Source: Rhizobium leucaenae USDA 9039 (GTDB lineage Bacteria; Pseudomonadota; Alphaproteobacteria; Rhizobiales; Rhizobiaceae). From it: a DNA stretch of 64,000 nt. The position numbers and the translations under genes were made by a program. Shown piece by piece: positions 7,377 through 15,775 of the stretch. The notes below the pieces were generated by a model. The model did no database searches. It was not told the origin of the DNA and worked only from the letters and a program-made list of their open reading frames with translations. The stretch lies in contig NZ_AUFB01000017.1 of assembly GCF_000426285.1 (NCBI RefSeq), positions 1 through 64,000 on the forward strand, given 5' to 3'. Each line of letters starts with the position of its first letter. Positions within the stretch are counted from its first letter, which is position 1.

Positions 7377-8348
7377 ATGGCTGACGCGACTCAGACGGCT
7401 GCCTTCCAGGCTATAGATACCACTGCCAGCACCAGAAAATTCCGAATCCAGGATCGGATTTTCTATTTTATGACGCTTGGCTCGGCTACGCTTGTCGTGC
7501 TTCTGCTGCTGGCAATCCTTGTGGTTCTTGTCATCGATGCCTTGCCAACCTTCCAGACCTTCGGATTTTCGTTCCTCTGGGGCACGAAGTGGAGCGCTCC
7601 CGTCGATATCTATGGTGCTGTTCCTGCCGTAGTCGGTACGCTGGTGAGTTCGCTCATCGCCATGCTGATTGCCATTCCGCTGGGCATCGGCATCGCCATC
7701 TTCCTCACGGAACTTTGCCCCGGCAGCCTGCGACGTCCGATCAGTACGGCCATCGAGCTTCTGGCCGGTGTTCCCTCCATTATCTACGGCATCGTCGGTC
7801 TGTTCATTCTCGTGCCGCTGATGCAGAACTATATCCTGCCCTTCCTTATGATGACGATCGGCCAGGTGCCGTTGATCGGCCTGCTGTTCCAGCCGCCGGC
7901 GCCGGGTGTCGGCCTGTTGACCGCAAGCCTCGTGCTGGCCGTCATGATCCTGCCGTTCATCACCGCGATCGCCCGCGACGTGTTCAGCACCGTGCCGCCG
8001 ATGCTGCGCGAATCCGCTTACGGCATGGGCATGACCACATGGGAAGTGGCTCGCCACATCCTGATCCCCTATACGCGTCGCGGCCTCGTCGGTGGCATCA
8101 TGCTCGGCCTCGGCCGCGCACTTGGCGAAACCATGGCCGTCACCTTCGTTGTCGGCTCGGTGAGCCGCCTGCAAACCTCGATCATCTCGCCGTCCACCAC
8201 CATCTCCGCCCAGATCGCGAACAACTTCGGCGATGCCGACGGTCTGCAATTGTCAAGCCTGATAGCGCTGGGTCTGCTCCTGTTCATCCTTTCCTTCTGC
8301 GTGCTTGCAGTGGCGAGGTGGATGATCGGCCGCGGCGACTCGCTTTGA
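7377..8348 (+). CDS. pstC: Phosphate ABC transporter permease PstC
   Basis: Inner-membrane permease subunit that pairs with PstA. About 323 residues with six or so membrane helices; the large cytoplasmic coupling loop reads LRESAYGMGMTTWEVARHILIPYTRRGLVGG followed by GLGRALGETMAVTFVVG, the EAA-type motif of binding-protein-dependent permeases and the PstC family mark (shown here in parts: MTTWEVARHILIPY, GRALGETMAV). The longer frame starts at 7305, but ATG 7377 has AAGGGG in front and begins MADATQTAAF, a usual rhizobial PstC start; the upstream part would overlap the intercistronic hairpin. Confidence 0.92.
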   Translation: MADATQTAAFQAIDTTASTRKFRIQDRIFYFMTLGSATLVVLLLLAILVVLVIDALPTFQTFGFSFLWGTKWSAPVDIYGAVPAVVGTLVSSLIAMLIAIPLGIGIAIFLTELCPGSLRRPISTAIELLAGVPSIIYGIVGLFILVPLMQNYILPFLMMTIGQVPLIGLLFQPPAPGVGLLTASLVLAVMILPFITAIARDVFSTVPPMLRESAYGMGMTTWEVARHILIPYTRRGLVGGIMLGLGRALGETMAVTFVVGSVSRLQTSIISPSTTISAQIANNFGDADGLQLSSLIALGLLLFILSFCVLAVARWMIGRGDSL

Positions 8349-8359
8349 GGAAAAAACCC

Positions 8360-9211
8360 ATGGAAAATGCAATTCGTCAGAATCTCGTGTCGAGGCGCTA
8401 TGGGAAGAACCGGGTGATGATGGTCTTGTGCTTCATCGCGGCCATCCTCGGCATATTCTTTCTCAGCGTGATCCTTGCGACCCTGCTTTATCGCGGTATA
8501 TCGGCGCTCAGCCTCGACGTGTTCACCATGTCGATTCCGGCCCAGGGCTCGCGCGGTGGCCTGATCAACGCAATCTACGGCACTGTGCTGGTCACGGGCT
8601 GCGCCATCCTGATCGCCGCGCCGATCGGCATTCTCGCCGGCACCTACCTGGTGGAATATGCCAACGGCACCAAGCTTGCCGAAGCTGCCAAGTTCATCAA
8701 CGACATCCTGCTGTCCGCACCCTCGATCATTATCGGCGTGTTCGTCTATGGCCTCGTGGTCGTGCCCATGCACGGCAACTCTGCCATCGCCGGCATCCTC
8801 GCGCTGGCGCTGATCGCCCTTCCGGTCGTCAACCGCACGACGCAGGACATGCTGTTGCTGGTGCCAAATGCGCTTCGGGAGGCGACCGCCGCGCTCGGCG
8901 CGCCGCGCTGGAAGTCCATGATGATGGTGATTTACCGTTCCGCCTGGACGGGCATTCTCACCGGCATCCTACTGGCTGTCGCCCGCATCAGCGGCGAAAC
9001 CGCGCCGCTTCTTTTCACGGCCGGCTACAGTAAATTCATGAATGCGGGCCTGACCGGTCCAATCGCCACGCTGCCGGTTGCCATCAACACGCTCGCGGCG
9101 GATGCAGGCGAGGATCTCAAACAATTGGCCTGGGCCGGCGCGCTGATCATCACCGTTGCCATCCTTGCCCTCAACATCCTTGCCCGTGTCTTGAGTGGGC
9201 GCCGCCAGTGA
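8360..9211 (+). CDS. pstA: Phosphate ABC transporter permease PstA
   Basis: Second inner-membrane permease subunit. From ATG 8360 (GAGGA eight bases before) the protein has 283 residues with six hydrophobic segments, including an N-terminal one (VLCFIAAILGIFFLSVILA), and the coupling loop NALREATAALGAPRWKSM with RISGETAPLLFTAG, typical of PstA. The open frame extends far 5' through pstC in another frame, which is only shadow. It starts 11 bases after the pstC stop and its stop overlaps a GTG of the pstB frame, so the genes are closely coupled. Confidence 0.93.
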   Translation: MENAIRQNLVSRRYGKNRVMMVLCFIAAILGIFFLSVILATLLYRGISALSLDVFTMSIPAQGSRGGLINAIYGTVLVTGCAILIAAPIGILAGTYLVEYANGTKLAEAAKFINDILLSAPSIIIGVFVYGLVVVPMHGNSAIAGILALALIALPVVNRTTQDMLLLVPNALREATAALGAPRWKSMMMVIYRSAWTGILTGILLAVARISGETAPLLFTAGYSKFMNAGLTGPIATLPVAINTLAADAGEDLKQLAWAGALIITVAILALNILARVLSGRRQ

Positions 9212-9240
9212 CGCAGCCGCCGAACGATAGGAATGAAACC

Positions 9241-10074
9241 ATGAACATGAGCGATAACAATTTCCAGAGCGTCAACACACAGCCGGGGAAGGACGCCGTT
9301 TCTCAGTCGGGTCTCGGCGTTTCGAAACTTGAGGTGAAGAACCTCGATTTCACCTATCAGAACGGCCATCGCGTTCTGAAGGGTGTGAATATGAACATCC
9401 GCAAGAATGCGGTCACCGCCTTCATCGGCCCTTCGGGTTGTGGTAAGTCCACGCTGCTGCGCACCTTCAACCGGATGTATGATCTCTATCCGGGCCAGAC
9501 GGTTGGGGGCGAGATCCTGCTGGACGGCCGCAATATTCTTGCCAAGGACGTCGATCTGAACGATTTGCGTGCCAAGGTCGGCATGGTGTTCCAGAAGCCC
9601 ACGCCATTCCCGATGTCGATCTATGAAAACGTCGCTTTCGGCATCCGGCTCTATGAGAAGATTTCCAAGGCGGAAATGGACGCCCGCGTCGAAGCGGCGC
9701 TGACGGAAACAGCGTTGTGGAGCGAAGTGAAGGAAAAGCTGCACCAGAGCGGACTTGGGCTTTCCGGCGGTCAGCAGCAGCGTCTCTGCATCGCTCGCGC
9801 CATCGCAGTCAAGCCGTCCGTGCTGCTGCTCGACGAGCCGACCTCGGCCCTCGATCCGATCTCGACCGCCAAGGTCGAGGAATTGGTATCGCAGTTGAAG
9901 AGCGAATTCACGGTCGTTATCGTGACGCACAACATGCAACAGGCAAGCCGCATCTCCGACAACACCGCCTTCATGTATCTTGGTGACCTGATCGAATACG
10001 GCCCGACCGAGCAGATTTTCCAGGCGCCGAAGGTCAAGCGCACGGAAGACTACATCACCGGCCGTTACGGCTGA
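9241..10074 (+). CDS. pstB: Phosphate ABC transporter ATP-binding protein
   Basis: The ATPase that powers PstCA. About 277 residues with Walker A GPSGCGKS (63-70), the Q-loop MVFQKPTPFP, signature LSGGQQQ (174-180), Walker B LLLDEP (195-200) and the H-loop THNMQQA. The C-terminal end ITGRYG is characteristic of PstB. I favour ATG 9241, eight bases after AGGA, over a GTG at 9208 that overlaps the pstA stop; the alternative adds only 11 residues. It is the last gene of the operon: phoU and phoB, which usually follow pstB in rhizobia, are absent. Confidence 0.95.
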   Translation: MNMSDNNFQSVNTQPGKDAVSQSGLGVSKLEVKNLDFTYQNGHRVLKGVNMNIRKNAVTAFIGPSGCGKSTLLRTFNRMYDLYPGQTVGGEILLDGRNILAKDVDLNDLRAKVGMVFQKPTPFPMSIYENVAFGIRLYEKISKAEMDARVEAALTETALWSEVKEKLHQSGLGLSGGQQQRLCIARAIAVKPSVLLLDEPTSALDPISTAKVEELVSQLKSEFTVVIVTHNMQQASRISDNTAFMYLGDLIEYGPTEQIFQAPKVKRTEDYITGRYG

Positions 10075-10120
10075 TATGATACGGCATAGGCGGGCGCCGT
10101 CCCGCATCCGTCGATTTTGC

Positions 10121-10150
10121 AATGGCGCGCCTGCCGGCGCGCCATTTTGC
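10121..10150 (+). terminator. Terminator after pstB
   Basis: Perfect 11-bp stem AATGGCGCGCC / GGCGCGCCATT with loop TGCC (10121-10146), then TTGCATTT. It lies between pstB and the convergent P450 gene and may serve both strands, since the stem is preceded by AAAATCG-like sequence on the other side. Confidence 0.8.
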
Positions 10151-10192
10151 ATTTGGAGCAATCCAGACGGCTGCGAAGAGGTCGAACTTAAC

Positions 10193-11437
10193 TCACCAGC
10201 TTAGTTCAAGCTTGTCGAGGCCGTGGAATTGATAGAGGTCCTTGACCTCCGGCGTCTTCTTGAGTCTTAGGCCGCCCAGGCGCTCGAACAGGATCGGCAG
10301 CACCGCATTCAATTCCAGCCGCGCCAACGGCGCGCCGATGCAGAAATGGATGCCGGCTCCGAAGGAGAGGTTGGGCGCTTCATTGCGGTCGGGCTTGAAG
10401 GTGAGGGGATCGGAGAACTTCGTGGGGTCGAGATTGGCGGCGGCAAGAATCATCGCCACCTTGTCGCCGCGCTGGAAGGAAACGCCGTCGATCTCGGCCG
10501 GCTCCAGGCACCAGCGCTGGAACACATGCACGGGGGCGCAAATGCGCAGCGTTTCTTCCACCGTACGCTCCGTCGTCGCCTCATCCTTGAAAAGCTCGGC
10601 CGGCGCATAACCGCTCTCCAGGATGACGCGGACGGAATTGCCGATCTGGTGCACTGTCGCCTCGTGGCCGGCATTGAGCAGCACAATCGTCGTCGAGACC
10701 AGTTCGTCTTCCGTCAGATACTGGCCCTTGTGTTCGGTCGTAATCATGTGCGTGAGGAGGTCGTCGCGCGGCTGGGCGCGGCGCTCGCGAATGACCGTTT
10801 TTACGTAGTCGGCAAATTCCTCGGCTGCCTGATCGGCGGCAAGCTCATCTTCCGGCGTCCGGCCGAAAATGTACATGCGTACATAGGCATGCGACCACTT
10901 CAGCAATTGCGGCCCCATTTCTTCCGGAATGCCGATCATCCGCGCAATCATCGTGACCGGAATGATGTCGGCAAAGGCCGATAGCAATTCGACTTCACCT
11001 TTTTCCGCGAATGCATCGATCAGCCGGTTAGCGAGCTCGGCCAATTCCGGCTTCATCTTTTCGACGTGCCGGGAGACGAAGGCACGGTTGACGAGAGTTC
11101 TGAGCCGCGTGTGCTCCGGCGGCTCGATTTCCAGAAGTGAATGCCGCTCGGCAAGATCGAAGTTTTTCAGATGCGGCTGCGGTGCGGGCAGGCCGAGCTC
11201 TTCGCGGCTGGCGACATGCAGGATCTGCCGGCCGAAGCGGCGGTCGCGCAGCAGGCCGTTCACATGATCATAGCCGGTGAAATACCATTGCTGCTGCTGT
11301 TCCCAATAGAAGGTGGGACATTCGGCATGCAAGGCGGCGTAGACGGCGTTTGGATTGTTGTAGAAGGCGGGATCGCGGGCATTGAGGGACACGCGACGCG
11401 CCACGGGATCGATCGAGAAAAAGGAGGATGTGGTCAT
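10193..11437 (-). CDS. Cytochrome P450
   Basis: A soluble bacterial class I P450 of 414 residues, a heme-thiolate monooxygenase needing an external ferredoxin and reductase. Landmarks: I-helix oxygen-activation motif AGHEAT (256-261, with E in place of the more usual D/E and T following), K-helix ExxR (E295-R298), and heme loop FGAGIHFCIG with ligand Cys366. EPPEHTRLR (C-helix) is also typical. The substrate is unknown; the sequence resembles CYP proteins that lack dedicated redox partners nearby, and none are seen here. It begins 41 bases after the stop of the diguanylate cyclase gene on the same strand, so cotranscription is possible. Confidence 0.93.
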   Translation of the reverse strand: MTTSSFFSIDPVARRVSLNARDPAFYNNPNAVYAALHAECPTFYWEQQQQWYFTGYDHVNGLLRDRRFGRQILHVASREELGLPAPQPHLKNFDLAERHSLLEIEPPEHTRLRTLVNRAFVSRHVEKMKPELAELANRLIDAFAEKGEVELLSAFADIIPVTMIARMIGIPEEMGPQLLKWSHAYVRMYIFGRTPEDELAADQAAEEFADYVKTVIRERRAQPRDDLLTHMITTEHKGQYLTEDELVSTTIVLLNAGHEATVHQIGNSVRVILESGYAPAELFKDEATTERTVEETLRICAPVHVFQRWCLEPAEIDGVSFQRGDKVAMILAAANLDPTKFSDPLTFKPDRNEAPNLSFGAGIHFCIGAPLARLELNAVLPILFERLGGLRLKKTPEVKDLYQFHGLDKLELSW

Positions 11438-11478
11438 GACGAAAGGATTATCGGAATAAATCGGATGGGAAAAGGCCG

Positions 11479-12732
11479 TTACATCCGCGACAGCGTGCCG
11501 AGGCGGCGCAGCGCATGGATCTGATCGTCGAGCGTCGGCACAAGTTCACCGCCGTTCGGATCGGGCGGCGTATCCGCGGCCGTCGCCGCTTCCGCTTCAC
11601 TGAAGACGATCGTGCAATTGCGGCCGGCACGCTTGGCGGCATAAAGCGCGCGATCGGCAGCGGAAACCAGCCGGTCCCAATTGGCGGTATCGCACGGCAT
11701 GATCGCCAGACCGACACTGACGGTCGCCGGCACCAGTGAACGGCCGGCAAGCAGCGGCACCCTGCAGAAATTCGAGCGGATCGTCTCGGCGATCGCCTCG
11801 GCCTCCGCCTGGTCGTCGACGAGGACGAAGGCTGTGAATTCCTCGCCACCCATGCGGCCGAATGCCCCGCTGCGCGGCACGAACTGTCGTCCGATGCGCG
11901 CGAATTCGGCAAGGACGATGTCGCCCGTCTGGTGGCCGTAACGGTCGTTGATCGCCTTGAAGTGGTCGAGATCGAACAGCAGCGTGGCGATCTTCTGCGC
12001 GTCCTTGGTAGTCTTTCCGGCGACAAGCTCGAAATAATCCTGGAGGCCTCGCCGGTTCAGCACCCCCGTCAGCGTGTCGGTGATCGAGATCGCCCGCCAG
12101 CGTCGTTCGGATCGTTCCATCATCAGCCTGCCGCTGAGTGCGATCGTGGTGGTGATCAGCAGCGCGCTGCCAAGGGCAGAGTAGCTGCGATAGGTCAGCG
12201 CTTCCTCAAGGCTGGGCCGCAGGAGCGTCATCGACATGGCGGACGCAAAGCAAAGGCAGGCGAGCGCCATGAAAACGAAGCCGAGCTGACCGCGCACACC
12301 CTCGCGTCGGCCTTCCGCGGGACGAACCGCAGAGGCGAGCAGCGTCGCGCCGACAGCACCGGCGAGATCGTAAAGGATGACGCGATTGACGTAGCTCTCG
12401 TGAATCCAAGGTAGTTCGACGCCGGCAAACCAGATGAGCGGCGGGAACAGTGCCCGCCAGTCCAGCCTGCGATTGTCCAGCCAGTAAAAGCCGGCGATCC
12501 AGGCGCTTTCGCCGAGCAGGGCAATGCCGTTGCCGACCTCGATCGACAGGAAATCCGGAATGAAACCGCGCGCCGCCACAAGCGCGAACCCGACGCCGCT
12601 GACGGTGAAGCCCATCGCCCACATCAAATAGGCGGGCGTCTGGCGATCATGCCGCCAGGCAAAGAAAAGCACGGTTGCGAGCGTAAACGCTTCGGAACAC
12701 CAGATGGTGAGGCCCGTGGTAATATTGAGCAC
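11479..12732 (-). CDS. Membrane-anchored GGDEF diguanylate cyclase
   Basis: Makes the second messenger cyclic di-GMP from GTP. The 417 residues have six or seven membrane helices in residues 5-200 and a cytoplasmic GGDEF domain at ~215-380. Active-site motif GGEEF (295-299) is intact, as are DTLTGVLNRRGL and FDLDHFKAINDRYGH. The inhibitory I-site (RxxD five residues before GGEEF) is missing, so product feedback by that route is unlikely. The N-terminal membrane part is of an unnamed sensor type. The C-terminal ~35 residues after the domain are low in complexity. Probably inner membrane; input signal unknown. Confidence 0.93.
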   Translation of the reverse strand: MLNITTGLTIWCSEAFTLATVLFFAWRHDRQTPAYLMWAMGFTVSGVGFALVAARGFIPDFLSIEVGNGIALLGESAWIAGFYWLDNRRLDWRALFPPLIWFAGVELPWIHESYVNRVILYDLAGAVGATLLASAVRPAEGRREGVRGQLGFVFMALACLCFASAMSMTLLRPSLEEALTYRSYSALGSALLITTTIALSGRLMMERSERRWRAISITDTLTGVLNRRGLQDYFELVAGKTTKDAQKIATLLFDLDHFKAINDRYGHQTGDIVLAEFARIGRQFVPRSGAFGRMGGEEFTAFVLVDDQAEAEAIAETIRSNFCRVPLLAGRSLVPATVSVGLAIMPCDTANWDRLVSAADRALYAAKRAGRNCTIVFSEAEAATAADTPPDPNGGELVPTLDDQIHALRRLGTLSRM

Positions 12733-13143
12733 GATATGCGTTTCTCCTTTACCGTGGCGCAGATATCATCGGCGCAAAGGACACGGTAACGCTGGCAATG
12801 GAGGCATCATCGCCGAATAAGATGGTGAGTTCCTTAAGTCGCTTGGTAAATTTTACCTGCGCATGCGATTGACGCTGTGCCAACCTCGTTAGCGCTTCAT
12901 TCTTCCTTCACCCTGCGCTCGGGAAAAGCAGTGGACCGCGCACAGCGCGTCACCAGATCTATTGGCATCAGGAAATCAGCGGTTAGAAACGCTTCCTCAA
13001 TATCCTCCGAGCCATTAGGCCTTTTTGACGTTATGCTTTCGCGCGTCTTGAAGTGCAGGGCAGTGACACTCTATGTAGGGTAAAAGGATCTTATTCGATT
13101 CCCGGCATTTTCGGTGGCGGGGCAAGCTTGGTAAAGGACGCAC
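12733..13143. other. Intergenic region between the diguanylate cyclase and clpP
   Basis: About 410 bases between two divergent genes. No frame has a convincing ribosome site or family match. The right part holds the candidate clpP promoter (13047-13076). The cyclase promoter should lie within the first 100 bases; I cannot place it. Confidence 0.4.
13047..13076 (+). promoter_or_regulatory. Candidate heat-shock (sigma-32) promoter of clpP
   Basis: CTTGAA (13047-13052) and CTATGT (13071-13076) separated by 18 bases. This resembles the alphaproteobacterial sigma-32 form (CTTG, about 17-18 bases, CYTATNT, then G two bases on); the YTATNT part is exact and a G follows at the expected distance. It could equally be read as a weak sigma-70 promoter. 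ClpP is a known heat-shock product. Confidence 0.4.
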
Positions 13144-13776
13144 ATGAGAAATCCAGTCGATACAGCTATGGCTCTGGTGCCGATGGTTGTTGAGCAGACC
13201 AACCGCGGGGAACGGTCTTACGACATCTATTCTCGCCTGCTGAAAGAGCGCATCATCTTCCTGACGGGCCCGGTCGAAGATCACATGGCGACGCTGGTCT
13301 GCGCCCAGCTTCTCTTCCTCGAGGCGGAAAACCCGAAGAAAGAGATCGCGCTTTACATCAATTCGCCTGGCGGCGTCGTGACGGCAGGCATGGCAATCTA
13401 CGACACGATGCAGTTCATCAAGCCCGCGGTGTCGACGCTTTGCATTGGCCAGGCTGCGTCCATGGGCTCGCTGCTGCTGGCTGCAGGCGACAAGGACATG
13501 CGTTTCGCCACGCCGAATTCGCGCATCATGGTTCACCAGCCCTCAGGCGGTTTCCAGGGTCAGGCTTCGGACATCGAGCGTCACGCCCGCGACATCATCA
13601 AGATGAAGCGCCGCCTGAACGAAGTCTACGTCAAGCATTGCGGCCGCACCTACGAAGAAGTCGAGCAGACGCTCGATCGTGACCATTTCATGTCCTCCGA
13701 CGAGGCCAAGGAGTGGGGTCTGATCGACAAGGTGCTGACGTCCCGTACTGAAATGGAAGGTGAAACTCCCGCCTGA
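13144..13776 (+). CDS. clpP: ATP-dependent Clp protease proteolytic subunit
   Basis: Forms the barrel-shaped serine protease that degrades proteins fed by ClpX or ClpA. The 210 residues contain the catalytic triad: Ser106 in GQAASMGS, His131 in MVHQPSGG, and an Asp in TLDRDHFM (about 180). YINSPGGVVTAGMAIYDTM is the family's substrate-groove strand. N-terminal residues ahead of LVPMVVEQTNRGER would be the removed propeptide. ATG 13144 has AAAGGA upstream. clpX follows after a 302-base spacer carrying two inverted repeats, so the pair may be partly separately controlled. Confidence 0.97.
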   Translation: MRNPVDTAMALVPMVVEQTNRGERSYDIYSRLLKERIIFLTGPVEDHMATLVCAQLLFLEAENPKKEIALYINSPGGVVTAGMAIYDTMQFIKPAVSTLCIGQAASMGSLLLAAGDKDMRFATPNSRIMVHQPSGGFQGQASDIERHARDIIKMKRRLNEVYVKHCGRTYEEVEQTLDRDHFMSSDEAKEWGLIDKVLTSRTEMEGETPA

Positions 13777-13795
13777 GTTATCCAAGGGCGGTGTC

Positions 13796-13853
13796 TTCTA
13801 CGCCACAGTTCTATCCCATTTGTGATCGAATAGGGGTTTAATGTGGTGTAGAA
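13796..13853. repeat. Imperfect inverted repeat in the clpP-clpX spacer
   Basis: Arms TTCTACGCCAC (13796-13806) and GTGGTGTAGAA (13843-13853) pair over 11 positions with one mismatch that is tolerated as a wobble on one strand. The 36-base loop separates them. It lies 20 bases past the clpP stop. No T-run follows, so it is not a normal terminator. Confidence 0.55.
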
Positions 13854-13872
13854 CACGGTAATAGTAAGCGTT

Positions 13873-13904
13873 AATGCTATGTAGCGATTTTATGACATAG
13901 CATT
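13873..13904. repeat. Perfect 10-bp inverted repeat in the clpP-clpX spacer
   Basis: AATGCTATGT (13873-13882) and ACATAGCATT (13895-13904) with 12 bases between. It may be a dyad operator for a regulator of clpX or an RNA stem in a clpPX transcript. Only the symmetry is observed. Confidence 0.6.
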
Positions 13905-14078
13905 CGGCATTCGAAGGGGGATTCGTTGCCACCGCAGTCCGGGCATGTTGTCTGGACTACGTTCAGTACCCCGAAGAGCGCGCGATCTGCTGATGTAACG
14001 AGGGGCAGGTCCGGCGGGCGCATTGAGTGGACCGCGATTTCAATCTGGAAATCAGCGGCGTGCTGGAAGGAAAATGAT

Positions 14079-15356
14079 ATGAGCAAAGTCAGCGGCAGCA
14101 ACGGCGGCGACTCCAAGAATACCCTGTATTGTTCATTCTGCGGCAAGAGCCAGCATGAAGTCCGGAAGCTGATTGCCGGCCCGACCGTCTTCATCTGCGA
14201 TGAATGCGTCGAGCTGTGCATGGACATCATCCGCGAGGAGAACAAATCCTCGATGGTGAAGTCCCGTGACGGCGTGCCGACACCGCAGGATATCATCAAG
14301 GTTCTTGACGAATACGTCATTGGTCAGAGGCAGGCGAAGAAAATCCTGTCGGTGGCGGTTCATAACCACTACAAGCGTCTCGCGCATGCCTCCAAGAACG
14401 GCGATGTCGAATTGGCGAAGTCGAACATCATGCTCGTCGGCCCGACTGGTTGCGGCAAGACCTATCTCGCCCAGACGCTGGCCCGCATCATCGACGTGCC
14501 CTTCACTATGGCCGACGCAACGACGCTGACCGAAGCCGGCTACGTCGGCGAAGACGTCGAAAATATCATCCTGAAGCTGCTGCAGGCCGCCGACTACAAC
14601 GTCGAGCGCGCCCAGCGCGGCATCGTCTACATCGATGAAGTCGACAAGATCTCGCGCAAGTCGGACAATCCGTCGATCACCCGCGACGTTTCGGGCGAAG
14701 GCGTGCAGCAGGCGCTGCTGAAGATCATGGAAGGCACGGTTGCTTCGGTTCCTCCCCAGGGCGGCCGCAAGCATCCGCAGCAGGAATTCCTGCAGGTCGA
14801 TACGACGAACATCCTGTTCATCTGCGGCGGTGCTTTCGCTGGTCTCGACAAGATCATCTCCGCCCGCGGCGAAAAGACCTCGATCGGCTTCAGTGCGGCT
14901 GTCAAGGCGCCTGATGACCGCCGCGTCGGCGAGGTGCTGCGCGAACTGGAGCCGGAAGACCTGGTCAAGTTCGGTCTGATCCCGGAATTCATTGGCCGTC
15001 TGCCTGTTCTGGCGACGCTGGAAGACTTGGACGAGGATGCATTGATCCAGATCCTGTCGGAGCCGAAGAACGCGCTCGTCAAGCAGTATCAGCGCCTGTT
15101 CGAGATGGAAGACGTCGAGCTGACCTTCCACGAGGATGCGCTGCGCGAAATCGCCCGCAAGGCGATCGTGCGCAAGACCGGCGCTCGTGGCCTGCGCTCG
15201 ATCATGGAAAAGATCCTGCTGGACACCATGTTCGATCTGCCGGCGCTGGAAGGTGTTCGCGAAGTGGTTATTTCCGAAGAGGTCGTTCGCGGCTCCGCCC
15301 GTCCCCTATACATCTATGCCGACCGGCAGGAAGAAAAGGCCAACGCGACCGCGTGA
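14079..15356 (+). CDS. clpX: ATP-dependent Clp protease ATP-binding subunit ClpX
   Basis: AAA+ unfoldase that recognises substrates, including ssrA-tagged ones, and threads them into ClpP. The 425 residues start with the zinc-binding domain (Cys18, Cys21, Cys40, Cys43), then Walker A GPTGCGKT (121-128), Walker B VYIDEVDK (D186, E187), pore-loop region, and sensor motifs late in GARGLRSIMEK. The frame is open from 13926, but ATG 14079 is preceded by GGAAGGA and gives the standard MSKVSG start. Rho-independent terminator follows at 15381. Confidence 0.97.
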   Translation: MSKVSGSNGGDSKNTLYCSFCGKSQHEVRKLIAGPTVFICDECVELCMDIIREENKSSMVKSRDGVPTPQDIIKVLDEYVIGQRQAKKILSVAVHNHYKRLAHASKNGDVELAKSNIMLVGPTGCGKTYLAQTLARIIDVPFTMADATTLTEAGYVGEDVENIILKLLQAADYNVERAQRGIVYIDEVDKISRKSDNPSITRDVSGEGVQQALLKIMEGTVASVPPQGGRKHPQQEFLQVDTTNILFICGGAFAGLDKIISARGEKTSIGFSAAVKAPDDRRVGEVLRELEPEDLVKFGLIPEFIGRLPVLATLEDLDEDALIQILSEPKNALVKQYQRLFEMEDVELTFHEDALREIARKAIVRKTGARGLRSIMEKILLDTMFDLPALEGVREVVISEEVVRGSARPLYIYADRQEEKANATA

Positions 15357-15380
15357 TCTTCAGATTCGCGGCTTAAATCA

Positions 15381-15410
15381 GGGGCTCGTCTTTGACGGGC
15401 CCCTTTCTAT
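15381..15410 (+). terminator. Terminator after clpX
   Basis: Stem GGGGCTCGTC / GACGGGCCCC (one G-T pair) with loop TTT, then TTTCTATTTG. It begins 25 bases past the clpX stop, so lon, 420 bases downstream, has its own promoter. Confidence 0.8.
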
Positions 15411-15667
15411 TTGAAAAACCGCATAGTTTCCTGATAAAGTCCGGGATAAGCTTATTGGAATGCCGATAAAATCGGTTGTGAAGAGCGCTCGCCGCGGCCA
15501 TGATGGCGTGATTCTGGGGATCTCGGCGGATAAATGGATTTAGTTTGGCTTCGGTCCTTCGGGAACCGTATCGCCGGTAACGTTTGAGTAGCCGGGGCCC
15601 GGTGTTTGTTGTTGCGTTCCTCCTCGTGACATGCGCGTTTCGCGACCCTGCGGTGCGCCTTGCGCGA

Positions 15668-15696
15668 CTTGAAATGAAAGATGTGAAGCTCCACTT
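15668..15696 (+). promoter_or_regulatory. Candidate heat-shock (sigma-32) promoter of lon
   Basis: CTTGAAA (15668-15674), 14 bases, CTCCACTT (15689-15696), six of eight matches to the classical CCCCATNT box. It lies about 80 bases before the lon start codon. The rest of the 15411-15667 spacer shows no gene. Confidence 0.45.
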
Positions 15697-15775
15697 CTAA
15701 CCCAAGTGAGAGAGCCGGCTAATTCCCCCCATGCCGGCAGAGAGCCCGGGAACGGGACGACGGAAAGGAAATGAC

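Noticed and set aside
11840..11870. I-site feedback motif in the diguanylate cyclase
   Set aside because: The RxxD five residues before GGEEF is absent (PRSGAFGRM precedes), so no allosteric product site is claimed.
12877..13083. 68-residue frame between the diguanylate cyclase and clpP
   Set aside because: No ribosome site, overlaps the probable clpP promoter, no family resemblance.
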